Part shown: one piece after another, positions 44,809 to 64,000 of the stretch
Numbering within the stretch: position 1 is the stretch's first letter
Layout of the letters: each line of letters begins with the position of its first letter
NCBI GenBank assembly: GCA_038501785.1
Contig: JBAMJR010000168.1
Location: 930,501-994,500, forward strand
DNA: 64,000 bases
Direction of reading: 5' to 3'
Source of the DNA: Myoxocephalus aenaeus
Lineage: Eukaryota; Chordata; Actinopteri; Perciformes; Cottidae
Position numbers and translations under genes: made by a program
Notes under the pieces: model-generated
The model's input: the letters and a program-made list of their open reading frames with translations, nothing else
Told to the model about the DNA's origin: nothing
Database searches by the model: none

Positions 44809-45669
44809 GTATAGATACCTCACATTTAGTGCATAGAATGAGAGTTCACATGAATGACATTTATGACAAAGTGACAGACAGGAAATACATGTAAAAGGAC
44901 AGACATCAGGCAGAACAGACTACATTCATTCGTTTACCTCATCCGCTGTATTACTCATAATATGGTTTAGACATGTAATGATACGGGCTTATGTACGTGA
45001 AGCAATACAAATTGTGTACCTGGAAATATGAGGGCACACCGCATACTGGCATTTTAACTGGTTACTTCTTTAGTAAAAAAAAAGAAAAAAAAGGCACCAA
45101 GTGTCGTTCTATCACATTATATAGAAACAGCAACCATCAGCCTGCTTCCACCAAACCGTATTATTCAGCCGACAGACACTGAAACAGTTCCAATGAGCTT
45201 GGGTTCCTTCTCAGCTAATAACTCGTAGCGTTTCCTACCATTTCAAATACATTCTCCTCCTACATTAGTTTAGTAGAGTTACAGATTCCCTCCTCCAGTA
45301 TTTATTAGTGCATCTATATAAATGTGTTTATCCTTCCAGTTTAAATTATACAAAAACACAATACCAGTATAAATACGCGTGTAAATGGTCTCAAAAATAT
45401 ATAAGCTACAAGAAGTTTCATCTTAGCTTCTGGAAGTGACCAAATTATATCGCCAGCAAAAGGCTTAAGCTGCTGAATATTTCAACTGAAATCGAGCCGA
45501 TAAAGAAGCTCTGGGTTAAAGAATCTCAGCCCTGATGGCTGCTCGTCTACCTGCCACATAAAAGCTGCTTCCACTTCCCCGTGAACGGCTGAACCAATCA
45601 GAAGAGCCCGTGTGAGAGGGCTGAACCAATCAGAAGAGCCCGTGTGAGAGGGCTGGCTCAGCGGTGGAG

Positions 45670-61815
<16,146 letters not shown>

Positions 61816-62532
61816 GCTGAGCTGCAAACAGTGACATTACAGACTGTGTGTGTATTTGAACATGTCAGCTGTTGTCAACAGAGACCTTTAAGCACAACAC
61901 CAATGGTAGTTTATTTAGCATTCACTCCTCTCTTAAAACACCTTCTTCCTACTAATGTTACTAAGCTAACCTAAACTAGGTCATGCCAGTCATTTTGATG
62001 AGCTGACGTTAAGATGATGTAACTCAGGTTAAAAACTCTGGCTTTGCCATTGAAATAAAAAGGCTAAATTGATTAAAGTTATATGTCAGACGTTTTTACA
62101 CAGACAGAGGAAACATTAACTGTATAAAAACGCCGCAGCATTATCATAGATAAAGTGAAACGTGACAACATTTAAGTTTTCAGCTCAGGTAATTGTTTTA
62201 ATGAAACACATTCCTTGCAAGTTGTGCCAACTTGTCAGTTAACGTTAAATACGGCTAACCCAGCTAGCTAGCTACATGTCTCGTTAACACTGAAATAACC
62301 TGCGTTTCTTTTCATTAATAAGCTTGCGACGTTTCCGTCTTCGAGCGCTGGAAACCTGGAACTTGAAAACTAGCTAAAGGAGCTAACAGTAGCATGCTAG
62401 GGTTAGCAACATTGACGTTCGAGTCAACTCCGGCTAGTTTAGCTTAACGTTAGCCTAGCTTAGAATGGCACGCTAGCTTTAGCCGTTGTTACACACAAGA
62501 AGATACGCGGAGCGAGTCCTATTCCGTCTTAC

Positions 62533-62720
62533 CTGAAAAGAAGTCCGTGTGAAACGACAGTCTGTGTGAAACGGGTCAACTGACAGAAACCAAGATACGA
62601 GCTTCGTGTTGTTTAATGCTTTCGGTGAGTCTCCTCCTTCAACTTTGAATTTCAGCGGGTTCTTCTGACGCTTCTGACGCGTCCGCGCATCCAACCGGAA
62701 GTACCGTAAATACTCTGGAG
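62533..62720 (-). promoter_or_regulatory. anln: Anillin-gene 5' UTR exon and probable promoter
   Basis: A donor (TCAG|GTAAGA) on the minus strand at 62531-62532 defines the end of an upstream exon. No in-frame ATG joins the coding exon at 61815, so it is untranslated. The surrounding 62440-62760 has more CpG than its neighbours. A TTTGAA hexamer at 62644-62649 resembles the CHR element found in promoters of cell-cycle genes; this is only suggestive. Confidence 0.5.
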
Positions 62721-62759
62721 GAGGCCGCGAGCGCATCACTGCGCGGAGTGATCTGAGTC

Positions 62760-64000
62760 CACGCGGAGGCCGTTTTACCGTAGTCACGAGACTAAACACG
62801 CAGAACAGGATACCACACAACGCCAGTGTGACGTGGAATCTACTGGTGTGAGACATATTTAACATGAGTAATAACTGACAATAAGATGGTATATGTTGTA
62901 TAACATACAGGTTTACACCTGTCACCTTCACATAGCACTACATCCCACCTTAAAGTACAGCTATTTGTTGACTGTGCACTTTATTTTAACTTTCATTTTA
63001 TATTCTACTGTAGTTTTAATTGTAAATAAATGTCAAAATGTTAAATGTATGCAGGACAAATTCCTTGTACGTGAAAGCATATGGTAATAAATTATTCTGA
63101 TTCTGACAAAATGTGTTAAATACATGAATGGTATTTATTACACTATTTGTGTTATGTGTCAAAACCATTGATCAGAAACAGTACATAGGCTGTTAAAGTT
63201 GAATGTTGATGGATGGATGGAAGCTTCAAACAAAATGGTCAAACATCTTTAAGGGCTGTAGATCTTGACAAGGAAGTATGGGTTTAGGTAGGCACTTGTA
63301 TATTAATGTGAAATGCTACCACAGGGACATTTCCTGTAATATAATATCTATAAAGTCTCCTATTAGCTTTACTTAAGTATGTTCTGACACATCAGTAGCT
63401 CACATTTACTTCTCAAATGTATCTTTTCATAGGCAGTAATTATGTTCCATACAAAGCACATTAATAGAGATATTCAAATCAGTTACAGATGATGACGAGG
63501 AGGAAATTGGTTGCAAATGCACAGAAGTGATCTAAATGGGTCACAGATGCATTGCTAAACCTGGGTTTGTGCACATGTGTGAAAACAGCTGTGATAAGAT
63601 CTTGAGGGCAGCATGTTGTCTCCATCACTTCATCTGCAGCGCACAGATTTGCATAAAGGGGAACATGAGTCATGATGTAGTTCACCCTGGAGGAGGCAGA
63701 AACCAGTACACTTCAGTGGTTGGTATTTTGTGTTTGTATTTATAACCCCACAACCCTCTGATTAATTATTATGTTACTTCCAAAACCTTTGACTTTTAAT
63801 GCCAAAATAGTGCACACATGAGTTACAGAGAAAATAATGTTTGGTTTAAAGTGGCTTTTGAAACTTCCAAACGATTTTTTTTTTGTATAGGTAGAACATC
63901 GGTCTGCTGTAAAGTGAGGACTGTGAATAACGGCAGTGCTTATCTCTGTGCTTATTATCAATGCAGCAGACTGAGACCCAAACCTTCTGTTTGGCTTGAT
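62760..64000. other. Distal spacer upstream of the anillin gene, nothing identified
   Basis: No exon, repeat terminus or RNA gene recognised. AATAAA at 63025-63030 on the plus strand has no associated ORF. Confidence 0.4.

Noticed and set aside
62479..62931. 150-codon minus-strand ORF upstream of the anillin gene
   Set aside because: It runs through the predicted 5' UTR/promoter and across a strong donor at 62531, and shows no family resemblance.

Overview
The window is vertebrate nuclear DNA and very probably from a teleost fish. It holds four spliced, conserved vertebrate genes with GT-AG introns. Their introns and spacers are packed with fish-type DNA-transposon derivatives (hAT and MITE families), tRNA-SINE and LINE tails, long AT/CA/GT microsatellites and minisatellites. 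No bacterial, viral-genome or CRISPR features are present. All exon models were built by hand from splice sites, reading phase and remembered human protein families; no search was run.

Layout: (1) 1-5725, plus strand: ciapin1 (anamorsin), an untranslated first exon plus eight coding exons, 309 aa. (2) 5757-16289, minus strand: prmt7, 17 coding exons, 683 aa, tail-to-tail with ciapin1 and with facing poly(A) signals only about 40 bp apart. (3) 16760-21015: a 4.3-kb foldback DNA transposon. It has terminal inverted repeats, a huge subterminal array of about 21-bp units, a 180-codon ORF with a helix-turn-helix of the type found before integrase-like cores, and a nested 1,460-bp hAT element with a perfect 8-bp target duplication. 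A 33-bp minisatellite follows. (4) 22145-38434, minus strand: an exoc3-like exocyst subunit gene (exoc3l1 best guess), 15 coding exons, 793 aa. Its introns hold tandem arrays of a 73-bp unit carrying a CTCF-like core, two adjacent near-perfect hairpins, and an inverted diverged copy of the gene's own first exon. (5) 38450-44690: a repeat-rich spacer with a solo LTR and a 0.8-kb minisatellite of 29-30-bp units. (6) 44694-62700, minus strand: an anillin-family gene (anln or a paralogue such as anln2), 23 coding exons, 1,218 aa, including 22-nt and 33-nt microexons. (7) 62700-64000: no gene recognised.

The four genes are housekeeping genes and do not form one pathway: cytosolic Fe-S assembly (ciapin1), arginine methylation (prmt7), vesicle tethering (exoc3l1) and cytokinesis (anillin). 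From memory, human CIAPIN1, PRMT7 and EXOC3L1 all lie on chromosome 16q21-q22, which supports the orthology calls. Human ANLN lies elsewhere (7p14), which together with sequence divergence suggests a paralogue.

The dominant repeat is a family of about 450 bp (called R450 here). It is bounded by CAGGGTTC and GAACCCTG and occurs about 14 times in these 64 kb, mostly in introns. One copy carries an internal minisatellite expansion, one a nested retroposon and one a solo LTR, so the relative order of insertions can be read.
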